NCBI GenBank assembly: GCA_913063325.1
Contig: CAJXYE010000020.1
Coordinates: forward strand, 1 to 64,000
Direction: 5' to 3'
DNA: 64,000 nt
Source of the DNA: an uncultured Colwellia sp.
GTDB lineage: Bacteria > Pseudomonadota > Gammaproteobacteria > Enterobacterales > Alteromonadaceae
Part shown: piece by piece, positions 8,943-18,961 of the stretch
Layout of the letters: the number at the start of each line of letters is the position of its first letter
Numbering within the stretch: position 1 is the stretch's first letter
The notes under the pieces: generated by a model
The model's input: the letters and a program-made list of their open reading frames with translations, nothing else
Databases searched by the model: none
What the model was told of the DNA's origin: nothing
Position numbers and translations under genes: made by a program

Positions 8943-9076
8943 CCGAGGGAATAAAATCTAACCAACTAACTTGTAATGACTCAGGTATTTTCAGCCAGTT
9001 TGGTTAAATTGACTGCTTGTTCAATCACATTTAAGCGCAGTAAAATAATTCGTTAATTTCAAAATAAGGAAAAATC

Positions 9077-9961
9077 ATGAAATCTATTTACCCTTTAATA
9101 CCTCTGTTACTTTCTCTGATGATAATGAGTAGCGGATCTGAAGCTAAATCTAATTCCTATATAATTGCTTATTCAGCACAAGAAACTGGTCATGTAGAAA
9201 TTTATCAACGAAATACTGATGGTAAATCAACTATTAAAAGTACAAATGAAAAAGGTGGCTATATCGCTTCATCACCTGACGGAAAATACTTTGCTTTTTA
9301 TGCGAAATATGATGAACGAAAAACATGGTCTATTCATATAATGAATAGTGATGGGTCGGATAGGAAGAGATTAACTCATGAAAAAAATAAATGGGATAAT
9401 TCACCAACATGGTCACCTGATGGAAAAAAAATTGCTTTTTCAAGAGAGTATAAAAATACGGATAAAGTTTGGCAGCAAGAAATTTGGATTATGAATTCAG
9501 ATGGTAGTGAACTAACTCAAATAAAATCACTAAAAGGTGGAGGTCCTTATTTTACACCCGATGGTAGAATAGCCTTTCACTCGGAATTCGAAGATAAAAA
9601 AAGTGAAATAAGCATTGCAGATATTGACGGTAACAACATAATTCAGTTGACAGATAATGATGCTAAAGAGGAGCATCCAGAGGTTTCACCAGATGGTAAA
9701 CATATCGCTTTTATGTCTGATAGAGATGGAAATTTTGAAATTTATGTGATGAACATAGATGGTTCAAATCAAAAACGACTAACAAATAATGATGTTGGTG
9801 ATTGGTATCCATCCTGGTCCCCTGATGGTTCTCAACTCACATTCTCATCAACGAAGGGTGGAGTAAAAAGTATTTATATGATGAATAAGGATGGTTCTTC
9901 AGTAAAAAAAATTATAAAAAATGGTTCAGGAGCTGCGTGGTTAGAAATACATAAAGAATGA
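9077..9961 (+). CDS. Secreted PD40/TolB-like beta-propeller protein
   Basis: This 294-residue protein has an N-terminal signal peptide (LIPLLLSLMIMSSGSEA) and is otherwise built of about six PD40 blades. Repeated cores are visible: SSPDGKYFAFYA, WSPDGKKIAFSR, FTPDGRIAFHS, VSPDGKHIAFMS and WSPDGSQLTFSS. Each is followed by an IxIMNxDGS-type strand. This is the TolB/DPP-IV-like WD40 propeller, but the N-terminal TolB domain is missing and no tol or pal genes are nearby. A ribosome-binding site (aaggaaaa) precedes the start. It lies downstream of the serine hydrolase that also carries PD40 repeats. A binding or scaffolding role in the periplasm is likely but unproven. Confidence 0.75.
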   Translation: MKSIYPLIPLLLSLMIMSSGSEAKSNSYIIAYSAQETGHVEIYQRNTDGKSTIKSTNEKGGYIASSPDGKYFAFYAKYDERKTWSIHIMNSDGSDRKRLTHEKNKWDNSPTWSPDGKKIAFSREYKNTDKVWQQEIWIMNSDGSELTQIKSLKGGGPYFTPDGRIAFHSEFEDKKSEISIADIDGNNIIQLTDNDAKEEHPEVSPDGKHIAFMSDRDGNFEIYVMNIDGSNQKRLTNNDVGDWYPSWSPDGSQLTFSSTKGGVKSIYMMNKDGSSVKKIIKNGSGAAWLEIHKE

Positions 9962-10524
9962 GAGTATTAAGTCAAAAATATATCCTTGGATAAATAATAT
10001 AGATCGATAAAATAAATTTCCTATGGCGCTCAGAGGCACAAACCGAGATAGCTTATTTCTAATAGACTAAATAAGATCTACTTAAATTATTAACTTAGGA
10101 TTTGAGTATTAAACAAAAATATAAATTCAAACTGAAAGTGTAGGGGGAGGGAGAATTTAGTGTCCGAAATATTGACTGAGTTAACCAAATTGACTGAGCG
10201 TATTTCGTTTCTATTTTGCTCTGAATAGCGTGTCCAACGAAGCTATATTCACAAACTTTCCCTCTTGCTCTTCATGAATTAAGAACTCTCTACTATAAGT
10301 TTAAACTTGATGTGATATTAAGGGATAAAGTTATCAATATGGTTAACGGCTGAACTTTAGTTAAAAACTCATACTAAACAGTACAAACCTTGTTAGTGAT
10401 GTCTTCTGATGTGTTGATGAGTCAGCCAACAGAAATGTATAAATTATTGGCACTAAAGTACCATGTTGCACACTAAGGCTATGCGCCATTATAAGGGCAT
10501 CACACAGCAAAATAGCCAACCACT
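9962..10524. other. 560-base gap with no gene seen
   Basis: Frames here are short and lack ribosome-binding sites. A 72-codon frame at 10463 overlaps the esterase start in another register and is a shadow. I see no terminator, tRNA or repeat. It presumably contains the esterase promoter. Confidence 0.4.
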
Positions 10525-11460
10525 ATGTTTTCCCTTGTTAAGCACCTCACTTGGATTTCCTTACTTTTTATCAGTATTAGCGTCAAAGCTATTTTCCAGC
10601 CGCTTGCTCATTTTGGAGACAATCCGGGAGAGTTGTCGGCGAGTTATCTTAAACCCTCAAAACAAACCAAGTCACTGGTAGTGCTATTACATGGCTGCGT
10701 GCAAAATGGCGAAAAATTAGCTCGCCAAAGTGGCTTTGTAGCGTTGGCTCAGCAGCATGATTTTACCTTGCTGATACCACAACAAAGTAACAAAAATAAT
10801 GTCAAATCATGTTTTAACTGGTTTTCAGATCAAGATATTAGTAAAGATCAAGGTGAAGTGCAGTCGATCAAAAATATGATTGTCGCCTTAAAAACACAGC
10901 TTAATGCTGAAAAAATTTACATTGCAGGTCTTTCTGCAGGGGGCGCCATGACAAGTGCTTTGTTAACCCATTACCCTAAGCTTTTTTCTGCAGGTGCTGT
11001 TATTGCAGGTTTACCTTATCCGTGTGCTAATGATCTTGCTAAAGCAATTTCATGTATGAGAAATGGTCCATCGCAATCTATTGCGGAGTTAGTAACTTTG
11101 GCCAAGCGTGAAAATGAGAAGGTGATGCAATGGCCAAGACTGATCGTTATTACGGGCACTAATGACAAGGTAGTTAATCCAAAAAACTCCCATCAACTTG
11201 CTTGGCAATGGTCAACACTGTCAGATAAATCTCAACAACCAAACAAAACATCACATGAAAACTATCAACGGACTCTTTGGCAAAATACTAATAAAGAGTC
11301 ACAAGTCGAGCTACTTGAAATAAATGAAATAAGTCATGGCATCACAGTCAATCCCTCGTTAAAAAATCGAGAGGCCAGTGCGAGATTTATCTATGAATCT
11401 CCACTTGATAGTGCAACTAATATTGTTGAGTTTTGGGGGGTTAAGAAAGAAAAGTACTAA
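10525..11460 (+). CDS. Secreted PHB-depolymerase-family esterase
   Basis: This 311-residue alpha/beta hydrolase belongs to the LpqC/PHB-depolymerase esterase family. A signal peptide ends near VKAIFQP. It has the oxyanion-hole block VVLLHGCVQNGE, the nucleophile elbow GLSAGGAM, a CxxNWF block and a probable catalytic Asp in VITGTNDKVV. The probable catalytic His is in NEISHGITV. Family members cleave short-chain polyesters such as poly-3-hydroxybutyrate, or feruloyl/acetyl esters. A TonB receptor follows at 11596 on the same strand. A 3-hydroxybutyrate catabolic block lies 10 kb downstream, which makes hydroxyalkanoate esters attractive as substrate. That link is inference. Confidence 0.85.
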   Translation: MFSLVKHLTWISLLFISISVKAIFQPLAHFGDNPGELSASYLKPSKQTKSLVVLLHGCVQNGEKLARQSGFVALAQQHDFTLLIPQQSNKNNVKSCFNWFSDQDISKDQGEVQSIKNMIVALKTQLNAEKIYIAGLSAGGAMTSALLTHYPKLFSAGAVIAGLPYPCANDLAKAISCMRNGPSQSIAELVTLAKRENEKVMQWPRLIVITGTNDKVVNPKNSHQLAWQWSTLSDKSQQPNKTSHENYQRTLWQNTNKESQVELLEINEISHGITVNPSLKNREASARFIYESPLDSATNIVEFWGVKKEKY

Positions 11461-11482
11461 TTTTCAATGATTAAGCTCTATG

Positions 11483-11507
11483 GTACTATAGTACAAATTA
11501 AATTTGT
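11483..11507. promoter_or_regulatory. Overlapping palindromes, possible operator
   Basis: A perfect 12-base palindrome (gtactatagtac, 11483-11494) overlaps a 15-base palindrome (acaaattaaatttgt, 11493-11507). They lie 90-110 bases before the TonB-receptor start and just after the esterase gene. Symmetry of this size fits a dimeric repressor site. The regulator is unknown and no Fur-type consensus is apparent. Confidence 0.4.
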
Positions 11508-11595
11508 CTCATTTTGTTATAGAGTTTCAATATCAGTAAAAACATCACAATAACTTTAAATAACTGATTTAATATAATTACAATAAGGCACTAAT

Positions 11596-13848
11596 ATGAA
11601 ACGCTATAACAAAAAATCAAGTTACCTCGCATTAGCCATTGCCAGCGCGCTAACATCAAACATTGCTCTTGCTGCAGAAGAAAATAATGCTGAGATAGCT
11701 AAAGATCATTCTGGTTTAGAACGTATCGAAGTTACCGCGCGTAAAACGGCAGAAACATTACAGAATGTTCCTGTAGCTGTTACCTCAATTGGCGCTGAGC
11801 AGCTTGCGCAAAACGGCATTAGTGTGATGACTGAAGTTCAGCAGTTCTCTCCTAATACCACTTTACAAAGTAGCCGAGGCACCAATTCAACGTTAACCGC
11901 CTTTATTCGTGGTGTTGGCCAAGAAGATCCACTTTGGGGTTATGAGCCAGGGGTTGGTATTTATGTTGATGATATTTATATTGCTCGCCCACAAGGTGCT
12001 GTTTTAGATATTTTAGATGTTGAACGTATTGAAGTCTTACGTGGACCACAAGGTAGTTTATATGGAAAAAACACCATAGGTGGTGCGATTAAATATGTCA
12101 CAAAAAAAATGTCAGGTGATATGGAGTTTGACCTAGCAGCAACCTTTGGTAATTATGGCCGTCAAGACTATAAAGTAGCAGGTAAAGTGCCAGTAGTGGA
12201 TGACAAACTCTATTTTGGTTTTGCGTTAGCTAGCTTGTCACGTGATGGTTATGGCGAGTTTCTTGAAACATCATTAGATAACCAGGATACTGAAAACTAT
12301 AATAAAGATGTTTTTGCTGGCCGTGTTACCGTTGAATTTACCCCTACAGATGATTTGTTTTTCCGTTTTAATTACGACAATACTAAAGATGAGTCAAACG
12401 CTAAAGGTGGCTATAGAATATTACCTAGTATTGTCACTGATGCCCCCGTACCGGACAGCAAGTATGATTCATACACCAGCTTGCCAACCGAAAATTTAGT
12501 TGAAAATGAAGGTTGGAGTTTAACGGCTGAATATTTTATCAATGACTTTTGGTCAGTAAAATCAGTTACTGCAGCTCGTGAAAACTATTCCCCAACCAAT
12601 ATTGATTTTGATAATACACCATTACAAATTTTTGATGTGCCAGCGGTTTATGATGACGAACAGTTTTCACAAGAGTTCCAGCTGAATTATGACGGAGAAA
12701 ATTTAACATTAGTTTCAGGTTTATATTATTTTGATGCGGAGTCATGTGGTCATTATGATGCCATTATATTTCAATCTCTAAGTGTTGATCAAAGTGGTTG
12801 TAATAACAGTGAAAGTTATGCTGTTTATGCACAAGGTTCATACAATGTAACTGATAAGCTATCGTTTACCTTAGGTGCGCGTTATACCGAGGAAGAAAAA
12901 GAAGCCAATGTAACTAAAGATGTTTATGGTTCAATAGAGTATCCATTATCAGGTTGGATCCCTGGCTATACTCGTGCTGATTTACCTCAAACAGAAGTAT
13001 TAAATGGTAAAAAAGATTGGTCTCGCTTTACACCAAAAGTAGGTATTGAGTATCAAGTAGATGAAGATATGATGGTTTTTGCTAGTTATTCTCAAGGCTT
13101 TAAATCAGGTACCTTTAACCCTCGTGCATCAACAAATGAACCGGCAGTTAACCCAGAAATAGTAGATTCTATTGAAATGGGTATTAAAAGTGAGTGGTTT
13201 GATCAATTACGTGTAAACGCAACCGTTTTTGCACTCGAACATAAAGACCGTCAGTACAAAAGTGTTGCGCCTAATGAAGACCCAACTATATTAGATTCAC
13301 GTTTAGGCAACATTGGACAATCTGAAGCTTTAGGTTTAGAGCTTGAGATGGAATATGCAGCAACAGATTCACTAAGCTTTAACTTTTCACTAGGTTATAT
13401 TGACAGTGAATTTACGGAAGTATTAAGTTGGAATGGTACTGGCTACGACGATATCTCTGATATTTATACGGTAGCCAATACACCTGATACTACGGTTAAC
13501 CTTGGTGTTACTTACGACATTGAAACATCAGTAGGCGCATTTGTTATTAACAGTAATTATTATTATCGTGGTGATTATGCCTTAGTAGAGCTTGATAACC
13601 GATTAACACAAGAAGCTTATGGTTTACTTAACCTAGGTGTTAATTGGTACAGTAATGATGGTGATTGGACTGCAGCACTTCACTTTAAAAACATCACTGA
13701 TGAAGAGTATATGGTGGGTGCCTATGACTTTACCGGTGGTCAAGATGATAATGGCAACTGGTTACCGGGTTTTGGCGGTGATACTACGTTAATCGCTTAT
13801 TACGGCGATCCATCAACTGTTTCACTTACTATTGGTTATAGCTTCTAA
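11596..13848 (+). CDS. TonB-dependent outer-membrane receptor
   Basis: This 750-residue receptor imports a ligand across the outer membrane using TonB energy. The signal peptide ends at SNIALAAEE. A TonB-box-like stretch (LERIEVTARK) follows. The plug domain at about residues 50-165 carries GVGIYVDDIYIARP, VERIEVLRGPQG and LYGKNTIGGAIKY. The remainder is a 22-strand barrel ending in aromatic SLTIGYSF, the usual outer-membrane sorting signal. There is no STN domain. The esterase upstream and the binding-like protein downstream suggest a small nutrient-uptake locus. The receptor subfamily is broad, so the ligand cannot be named. Confidence 0.9.
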   Translation: MKRYNKKSSYLALAIASALTSNIALAAEENNAEIAKDHSGLERIEVTARKTAETLQNVPVAVTSIGAEQLAQNGISVMTEVQQFSPNTTLQSSRGTNSTLTAFIRGVGQEDPLWGYEPGVGIYVDDIYIARPQGAVLDILDVERIEVLRGPQGSLYGKNTIGGAIKYVTKKMSGDMEFDLAATFGNYGRQDYKVAGKVPVVDDKLYFGFALASLSRDGYGEFLETSLDNQDTENYNKDVFAGRVTVEFTPTDDLFFRFNYDNTKDESNAKGGYRILPSIVTDAPVPDSKYDSYTSLPTENLVENEGWSLTAEYFINDFWSVKSVTAARENYSPTNIDFDNTPLQIFDVPAVYDDEQFSQEFQLNYDGENLTLVSGLYYFDAESCGHYDAIIFQSLSVDQSGCNNSESYAVYAQGSYNVTDKLSFTLGARYTEEEKEANVTKDVYGSIEYPLSGWIPGYTRADLPQTEVLNGKKDWSRFTPKVGIEYQVDEDMMVFASYSQGFKSGTFNPRASTNEPAVNPEIVDSIEMGIKSEWFDQLRVNATVFALEHKDRQYKSVAPNEDPTILDSRLGNIGQSEALGLELEMEYAATDSLSFNFSLGYIDSEFTEVLSWNGTGYDDISDIYTVANTPDTTVNLGVTYDIETSVGAFVINSNYYYRGDYALVELDNRLTQEAYGLLNLGVNWYSNDGDWTAALHFKNITDEEYMVGAYDFTGGQDDNGNWLPGFGGDTTLIAYYGDPSTVSLTIGYSF

Positions 13849-13863
13849 CAAATGCCAGTAGTT

Positions 13864-13893
13864 AAAAAGAGCTAGTTTTTACTAGCTCTTTTT
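13864..13893 (+). terminator. Rho-independent terminator after TonB receptor
   Basis: The arms aaaaagagctag and ctagctcttttt form a 12-bp stem with a 6-base loop, ending in a T-run, 15 bases after the receptor stop codon. Confidence 0.85.
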
Positions 13894-13957
13894 CATTAGG
13901 CTTTAAATCAGTAACTCTAAAGCCTTGGTAGTATGTATAGTAAGAGATGTAGGCATT

Positions 13958-14638
13958 ATGATTAAAAAATTAAATATTTGCTTAATTACTTCTCTAGCCT
14001 ATTTTATTAGTTTTTTTATTTATGCTGAAAATAAGTTGTCCGTATCATACGTAGAACATCCTGCAGTTCGAAATATTTATCTACCTATCGTTGAAGCCAT
14101 GTATAAAGAAGCTAAGCTTCCCATTCGACTGTTTAAAGTGAGTAATAGTCCACGTTCCGTAGAAGCCTTAAATGATGGCCTTTTTGATGCCGACACAGGT
14201 AAAATTTTATCATCGATTAAACACCATGAAAATATTGTTTATGTGCCTACGCCAATTTCAACAGTAGGGCTTTATCTTATCTGCCTAAAGAGTGTTATGT
14301 GTGATGAAACAGTGCTTAATAATGAAAGTAATATGATTATTTCTCGATTCAGCAAAAAAATGTTAACCAATATTCTTCCTATTAAAGCAGGTATGGCGCA
14401 GATATTATCACAGAAAAAAATCAACAAAATGTTAAATATACGTAGAGTAAACTATAGCCTTATTGCTGATGATATCAGTTCAGTTGCACGACACTTTCAG
14501 GATAAATATAGTGTGGTTTTGGTATCAAAAGAATCCTATTTCCATATTTTGCATAAAAAAAATCAAGGTATAATTCCCCAATTAGATTTAGCTTTGAAAG
14601 TGGTGTTGAAAAATAACCTAATCAAGAAAAAAAGCTAA
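13958..14638 (+). CDS. Periplasmic solute-binding-like protein
   Basis: This protein of about 226 residues has a signal peptide (LITSLAYFISFFIYAE). It reads like the type 2 periplasmic binding fold of family 3 amino-acid-binding proteins: LSVSYVEHPAVRNIYLPIVE, then EALNDGLFDADTGK. It is a little shorter than typical members and no ABC permease or ATPase gene is near. It may be a stand-alone binding or sensory protein rather than a transporter component. I use ATG 13958, because an upstream in-frame start at 13925 would add residues before a good signal peptide. It sits between the TonB-receptor terminator and the CrbR-like gene. Function is uncertain. Confidence 0.6.
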   Translation: MIKKLNICLITSLAYFISFFIYAENKLSVSYVEHPAVRNIYLPIVEAMYKEAKLPIRLFKVSNSPRSVEALNDGLFDADTGKILSSIKHHENIVYVPTPISTVGLYLICLKSVMCDETVLNNESNMIISRFSKKMLTNILPIKAGMAQILSQKKINKMLNIRRVNYSLIADDISSVARHFQDKYSVVLVSKESYFHILHKKNQGIIPQLDLALKVVLKNNLIKKKS

Positions 14639-14762
14639 ATTAAAACAAAGAAAATCCATAATGTAATCTATTGGTATAGGAAAATGACAGTATGTATTAT
14701 GTTATGATTTTATCTATATATTTTCAAAGAGTAGTCAATTCTACTCTATTAAAGGACATTTT

Positions 14763-15434
14763 ATGAGCCAAGCAAAAGTAATCATTGCCGATGATCATCC
14801 GCTATTTCGCACGGCATTAAAACACGCCATTGTTGAATGTATTGACGACGCAGGCACGTTAGAAGCAGACAATTTTAATGAGCTATTAGCGGCTATCGAA
14901 GTAACACCCAGCTTAGAAATAGTCTTTTTGGATTTGCATATGCCGGGAAATGATGGTTTTACTGGCTTAACGCAACTGCAGAACCATTACCCTGATTTAG
15001 TGGTGATAATGGTTTCTTCAGATGACAATGATCAAACCATGCAAAAGGCCATTAACTTTGGCGCTGCAGCCTTTATTCCTAAATCTGCCGATTTAACCAC
15101 GATAGCTTCCGCGATTGATGCCGTCTTAGCAGGTGACATTTGGCTACCTGAGTTGATTGAAAAAAATGAAAACCAGCAATCAGTTATTGCTAATCAGCGT
15201 TTAGCTAAACAATTAGCTCAATTAACCCCTCAGCAGTATATAGTACTTACACAAGTCGCAGATGGGCAGCTTAATAAACAAATCGCGTACGAATTAAATA
15301 TTAAAGAAACGACCGTTAAAAAGCATGTTTCCGCAATTTTAGAAAAGTTAGAAGTTAATAATCGCACGTTAGCCGGTTTGGCTTATCAGCAGTTGATGTT
15401 AGCACCCTCTGAGAATGTCAGTAACAATATTTAA
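14763..15434 (+). CDS. crbR: NarL/LuxR-type response regulator, CrbR/ErdR-like
   Basis: This 223-residue regulator has an N-terminal receiver domain (VIIADDHP; phosphoacceptor in VFLDLHMPGNDG; lysine in FIPKSAD). Its C-terminal LuxR-type helix-turn-helix is LTPQQYIVLTQVADGQLNKQ followed by ETTVKKHVSAILEKL. It faces a symporter-domain hybrid kinase whose stop codon lies 29 bases away on the other strand. This pairing matches CrbS/CrbR of Vibrio and MxtR/ErdR of Pseudomonas, which turn on acetyl-CoA synthetase and related genes. A strong ribosome-binding site (aaagga) precedes ATG 14763. The name is by homology of architecture and is not proven. Confidence 0.8.
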   Translation: MSQAKVIIADDHPLFRTALKHAIVECIDDAGTLEADNFNELLAAIEVTPSLEIVFLDLHMPGNDGFTGLTQLQNHYPDLVVIMVSSDDNDQTMQKAINFGAAAFIPKSADLTTIASAIDAVLAGDIWLPELIEKNENQQSVIANQRLAKQLAQLTPQQYIVLTQVADGQLNKQIAYELNIKETTVKKHVSAILEKLEVNNRTLAGLAYQQLMLAPSENVSNNI

Positions 15435-15463
15435 GCGGTTACTTAGTACTGAGTTAGTCAGGG

Positions 15464-18400
15464 CTAAGTTGAGGTCATTTGCTTAATTATTCGTTTTAAG
15501 GCTAATGATTTAACAGGCTTTCTTAAGAACATAAAGTTTGCATCACTGGTATGTTGCCTTACTTGCTCTGATGGATCGGCAGAGCAAATTACACAAGGGC
15601 TTTGCCAGTGTTGACTTACTAATATACTTTTCACAAGATCAACACCGTTAGCATCATTATCTAAATGGTAATCACCGACAATAAAGTGAGGCTGCTCGGT
15701 CATAGTTTTAATGGCAATATCAACAGTCTCATGGTCTTTAGCTGTATAAACATCGCAGCCCCACTCAGTGAGTTGTGAAGATATTGCCGTTAACATCAGT
15801 GCATCATTATCTATAACTAATACAGTCATATTAGCGAACGTTTTGCTTACAGGACTTTCGTTGGTAGCTTCTAAGCTCTTATCATTCAGTGTTAACTTTT
15901 CATTAGAGACACTAACACTACTCTGTTCAACTCTTGGCACTTCAATCATGAAACCCGTTCCTTTACCCAAGGTCGATTTTAAGGAGATTTTCAAATTGAG
16001 TAAGGAGGCCATACGCTCAGCAATAGCAAGGCCTAAACCTAAACCAGGGATCTCACGGTTTTGATCTAAGCGTTCGAACTCTTCAAAGATAGTTTGCTGC
16101 TTATCGGCAGCAATACCGGGACCGTTATCCCAAACTTCTATACGGACAGCGTTTTTTGTGTGGCGAACACCGAGTAATATTTTATTGGCAATATGGGCTT
16201 TATCGCCTTCTTTATCTCGACAATAATACACAGCATTCGATAAAAAATTTTGAATTATTCGGCGCAACATACGTTTATCTGAATCGACCCAAACAGAGCT
16301 AGCTGAGTAGCAAAAGTTAATATCATCTTGCTGAGCGAGTACAGTGAATTCATTTTTTAGTGGTATCAGCAATTCATCTAAAGCAAAGTGTTTTTGTTCG
16401 ATATTCTCAGAGCTATTATCTAGGCGTGATATTTCCACAAGATCAGAGAGTAATGCTTCAACTACATTAAGAGAATCATCAATATTACTGGCTAAGTTAA
16501 CAAGTTCATCAGTAACTACTTTCTTTTTTAGCATAGAAGTAAATAGAGATAAGGCATTGAAAGGTTGCATTAAATCATGGCTAGCAGCAGCTAAAAATCG
16601 TGTTTTACTGCTGTTGGCAGCTTCGGCCTCCGCTTTAGCTAATCGTAGCTCTTGAGTTCTTTCTTCTACGCGTATCTCCAAACTCTCATTAGCTCTTTGC
16701 AATGATTTTTCTGACTCTATGTGAGCGGTAATATCTGAAAACGTACTAACGAAACCACCACCAGGCATTGACTGTCCCCTAATTTCTAATACGATGCCGT
16801 TGGGCATAGTTCGTTGAAAGTAGTGGTTATGGCCCATACGCATATGCTCAATACGACGAGCAATTAAATCTTCACTTTCTGTGCAGGTATCAGTGCTAAT
16901 AATAATGCCTTTGGCGATGTTATAGCGCAGTAATTCTTCAATTGACTTGCCAGCAGTAACAAAACCCTCGGGATAATCGAGTAATTGAATATAGCGTTGA
17001 TTCCAAGCGACTAGGCGCATATCAGCATCGATAACACTAATACCTTGTTCAATGTTTTCTACACCTGATTGCAGTAACTCACGGTTAAATCGGAACATTT
17101 GATTCGCTTCATCAACAATACTAACCACATCTTCTAATGGCATTTCCTGTGACGTTGAAGCTGCCTTCATCACCATACGAGTTGAGGCGGAGCCAAGTAC
17201 ACCGGAAAGTTGTAAGCGAGTATATTCAATAATTTGATCATTTCTTGTATTGTTATTTTTTTCACTTTTAGCAAAATTCAATAATTTTTCTGCAGCACTT
17301 TTATCTATAAAGCGTACTAATAAGCTGTAAAGATCATCAAGTGATAAATGTCGTTCAAATTGATGTTGGCTTTTATTAACAAAATATTCTGCTTGTAGTT
17401 TTTCGCCAACACTGCGCTGACTTAATAGCGATACTATGACGTAACACAACACATTAGATAACAAGCTGTAAAAGACGCCATGGCTAGTTGCATCTAAAAA
17501 ATCAATACCAAACAGCGCTGTTGGTCTTAACCATGATACTTGCCATAACCCCGTTTCAAGCCATTGGCTACTGGGCACTAATTCGGGTAATAACGCAGGC
17601 AATAAAAGCGTATATAGCCAAACTAAGCTACCAACAATAAGACCTGTTAAAGCACCTTTGCTATTTGCCTTACGCCAATATAAAGCGCCGATAGTTGCCG
17701 GTGCAAACTGTGAAAGTAAAACAAAGGACAATAGACCAATAGTGGAGAGATGGTTTTGCTGATGGACAATGCGCTCAAAAACAAAAGCAAGTAGTAGAAT
17801 AATCGCAATAGAGCCACGGCGTAAATTTAACAGCAAACCAGAAAGCTGAGGTGTGTTTTTAGCATTAAACAGACGAAATTTTAGTACTAAAGGGGTGAGT
17901 ACTTCAGTTGATACCATGGTACTTAATACAATCGCTGCGACAATAACCATACTTGTTGCAGCAGCTAATCCGCCAATATAAACGGTGATACCAAGCCAAG
18001 CTTGCTGATAAAACAGTGGGATAGTTAATACATAGGTATCGGCATCAACACTACCGCCTGGAAACGTTAGTTGTCCAGCAATGGCAATGGGTAGGATAAA
18101 AACATTGATTAATAATAGGTAAAGAGGGAACAACCATCGCGCCGTTTTTAATTCTTGCTCATGGTGATTTTCAATCATCATCATATGAAATTGTTGTGGC
18201 AAGATAAAGATAGTGATTGCGCCCAAAATGGCTTGTGCCAATGCAAGATAGACAGAGTTATTACCTGTTATTGAACCAATATTCTCACGTTGAGTAATTA
18301 AGTCGCTGAAGCCATCAAAAATAAAGAAAGTAGCAAAAATACCTACAGCAGTTAAGGCAAAAAGCTTAATGATAGAGCTAAACGCAATCGCTAGTACTAA

Positions 18401-18961
18401 GCCTTGGTTTTGTTTATTGGCGGCTATTTGCCGAGTACCAAATAAAATACTAAACAAAATGAGCACGATAGTAACTACAAAAGCAGTGCTAATGCCTGAC
18501 TGATAGGTACCTGTTAATAAATCAAAGCTGGTACTGATTGCACGGAGCTGCAAAGCGATATAGGGAATGGTGCCTATTAAGGCAACAATGGCGACCAAGG
18601 CGGCTACTTTGGGAGAGCGGTCGTAACGAAAGGCAATGAAATCGGCAATAGAGGTTAAATTTTGTTGTTTAACAATAAGCAAAACCTTATGCAGCATTGG
18701 CCAAGCAAATACTAAGCAAAGAATAGAGCCAATATAAATAGGCGCAAGCCAAGCACCTGTTGTGGCCGCTTGTCCTACAGTGCCGTAAAATGCCCAAGAC
18801 GTACAGCTAACACCTAGCGATAAACTATAAACCCAAGGTTTGCAGCTCCAGTTTTCAGGTGCTTGATGCTGACCCCAATGGGCAACTACAAAAAGAAGCG
18901 CTAAATAGGCAATAGAAAGTACGGTAATAAGCCAAGTATCAAGTGATAGCCAAACTAACAA
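15464..18961 (-). CDS. crbS: Symporter-domain hybrid histidine kinase, CrbS/MxtR-like
   Basis: This sensor of about 1165 residues joins five parts. An N-terminal sodium:solute symporter-like domain with about 13 membrane helices is followed by a STAC-like linker. Then come a PAS domain (GVENIEQGISVIDADMRLVA), a histidine-kinase core (FLAAASHDLMQPFNALSLF; G boxes WDNGPGIA and GLGLGLAIA) and a C-terminal receiver (VLVIDNDA; phosphoacceptor in FIVGDYHL). This order is that of CrbS and MxtR, acetate or short-chain-carboxylate-responsive kinases. A longer frame opens at ATG 19039 without a ribosome-binding site. I prefer TTG 18961, preceded by aaaggacagctt. The cognate regulator is the convergent CrbR-like gene. 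Confidence 0.88.
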   Translation of the reverse strand: MLVWLSLDTWLITVLSIAYLALLFVVAHWGQHQAPENWSCKPWVYSLSLGVSCTSWAFYGTVGQAATTGAWLAPIYIGSILCLVFAWPMLHKVLLIVKQQNLTSIADFIAFRYDRSPKVAALVAIVALIGTIPYIALQLRAISTSFDLLTGTYQSGISTAFVVTIVLILFSILFGTRQIAANKQNQGLVLAIAFSSIIKLFALTAVGIFATFFIFDGFSDLITQRENIGSITGNNSVYLALAQAILGAITIFILPQQFHMMMIENHHEQELKTARWLFPLYLLLINVFILPIAIAGQLTFPGGSVDADTYVLTIPLFYQQAWLGITVYIGGLAAATSMVIVAAIVLSTMVSTEVLTPLVLKFRLFNAKNTPQLSGLLLNLRRGSIAIILLLAFVFERIVHQQNHLSTIGLLSFVLLSQFAPATIGALYWRKANSKGALTGLIVGSLVWLYTLLLPALLPELVPSSQWLETGLWQVSWLRPTALFGIDFLDATSHGVFYSLLSNVLCYVIVSLLSQRSVGEKLQAEYFVNKSQHQFERHLSLDDLYSLLVRFIDKSAAEKLLNFAKSEKNNNTRNDQIIEYTRLQLSGVLGSASTRMVMKAASTSQEMPLEDVVSIVDEANQMFRFNRELLQSGVENIEQGISVIDADMRLVAWNQRYIQLLDYPEGFVTAGKSIEELLRYNIAKGIIISTDTCTESEDLIARRIEHMRMGHNHYFQRTMPNGIVLEIRGQSMPGGGFVSTFSDITAHIESEKSLQRANESLEIRVEERTQELRLAKAEAEAANSSKTRFLAAASHDLMQPFNALSLFTSMLKKKVVTDELVNLASNIDDSLNVVEALLSDLVEISRLDNSSENIEQKHFALDELLIPLKNEFTVLAQQDDINFCYSASSVWVDSDKRMLRRIIQNFLSNAVYYCRDKEGDKAHIANKILLGVRHTKNAVRIEVWDNGPGIAADKQQTIFEEFERLDQNREIPGLGLGLAIAERMASLLNLKISLKSTLGKGTGFMIEVPRVEQSSVSVSNEKLTLNDKSLEATNESPVSKTFANMTVLVIDNDALMLTAISSQLTEWGCDVYTAKDHETVDIAIKTMTEQPHFIVGDYHLDNDANGVDLVKSILVSQHWQSPCVICSADPSEQVRQHTSDANFMFLRKPVKSLALKRIIKQMTST

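Noticed and set aside
9077-9961. TolB of the Tol-Pal system
   Set aside because: The N-terminal TolB domain is absent and no tolQRA or pal genes flank it.
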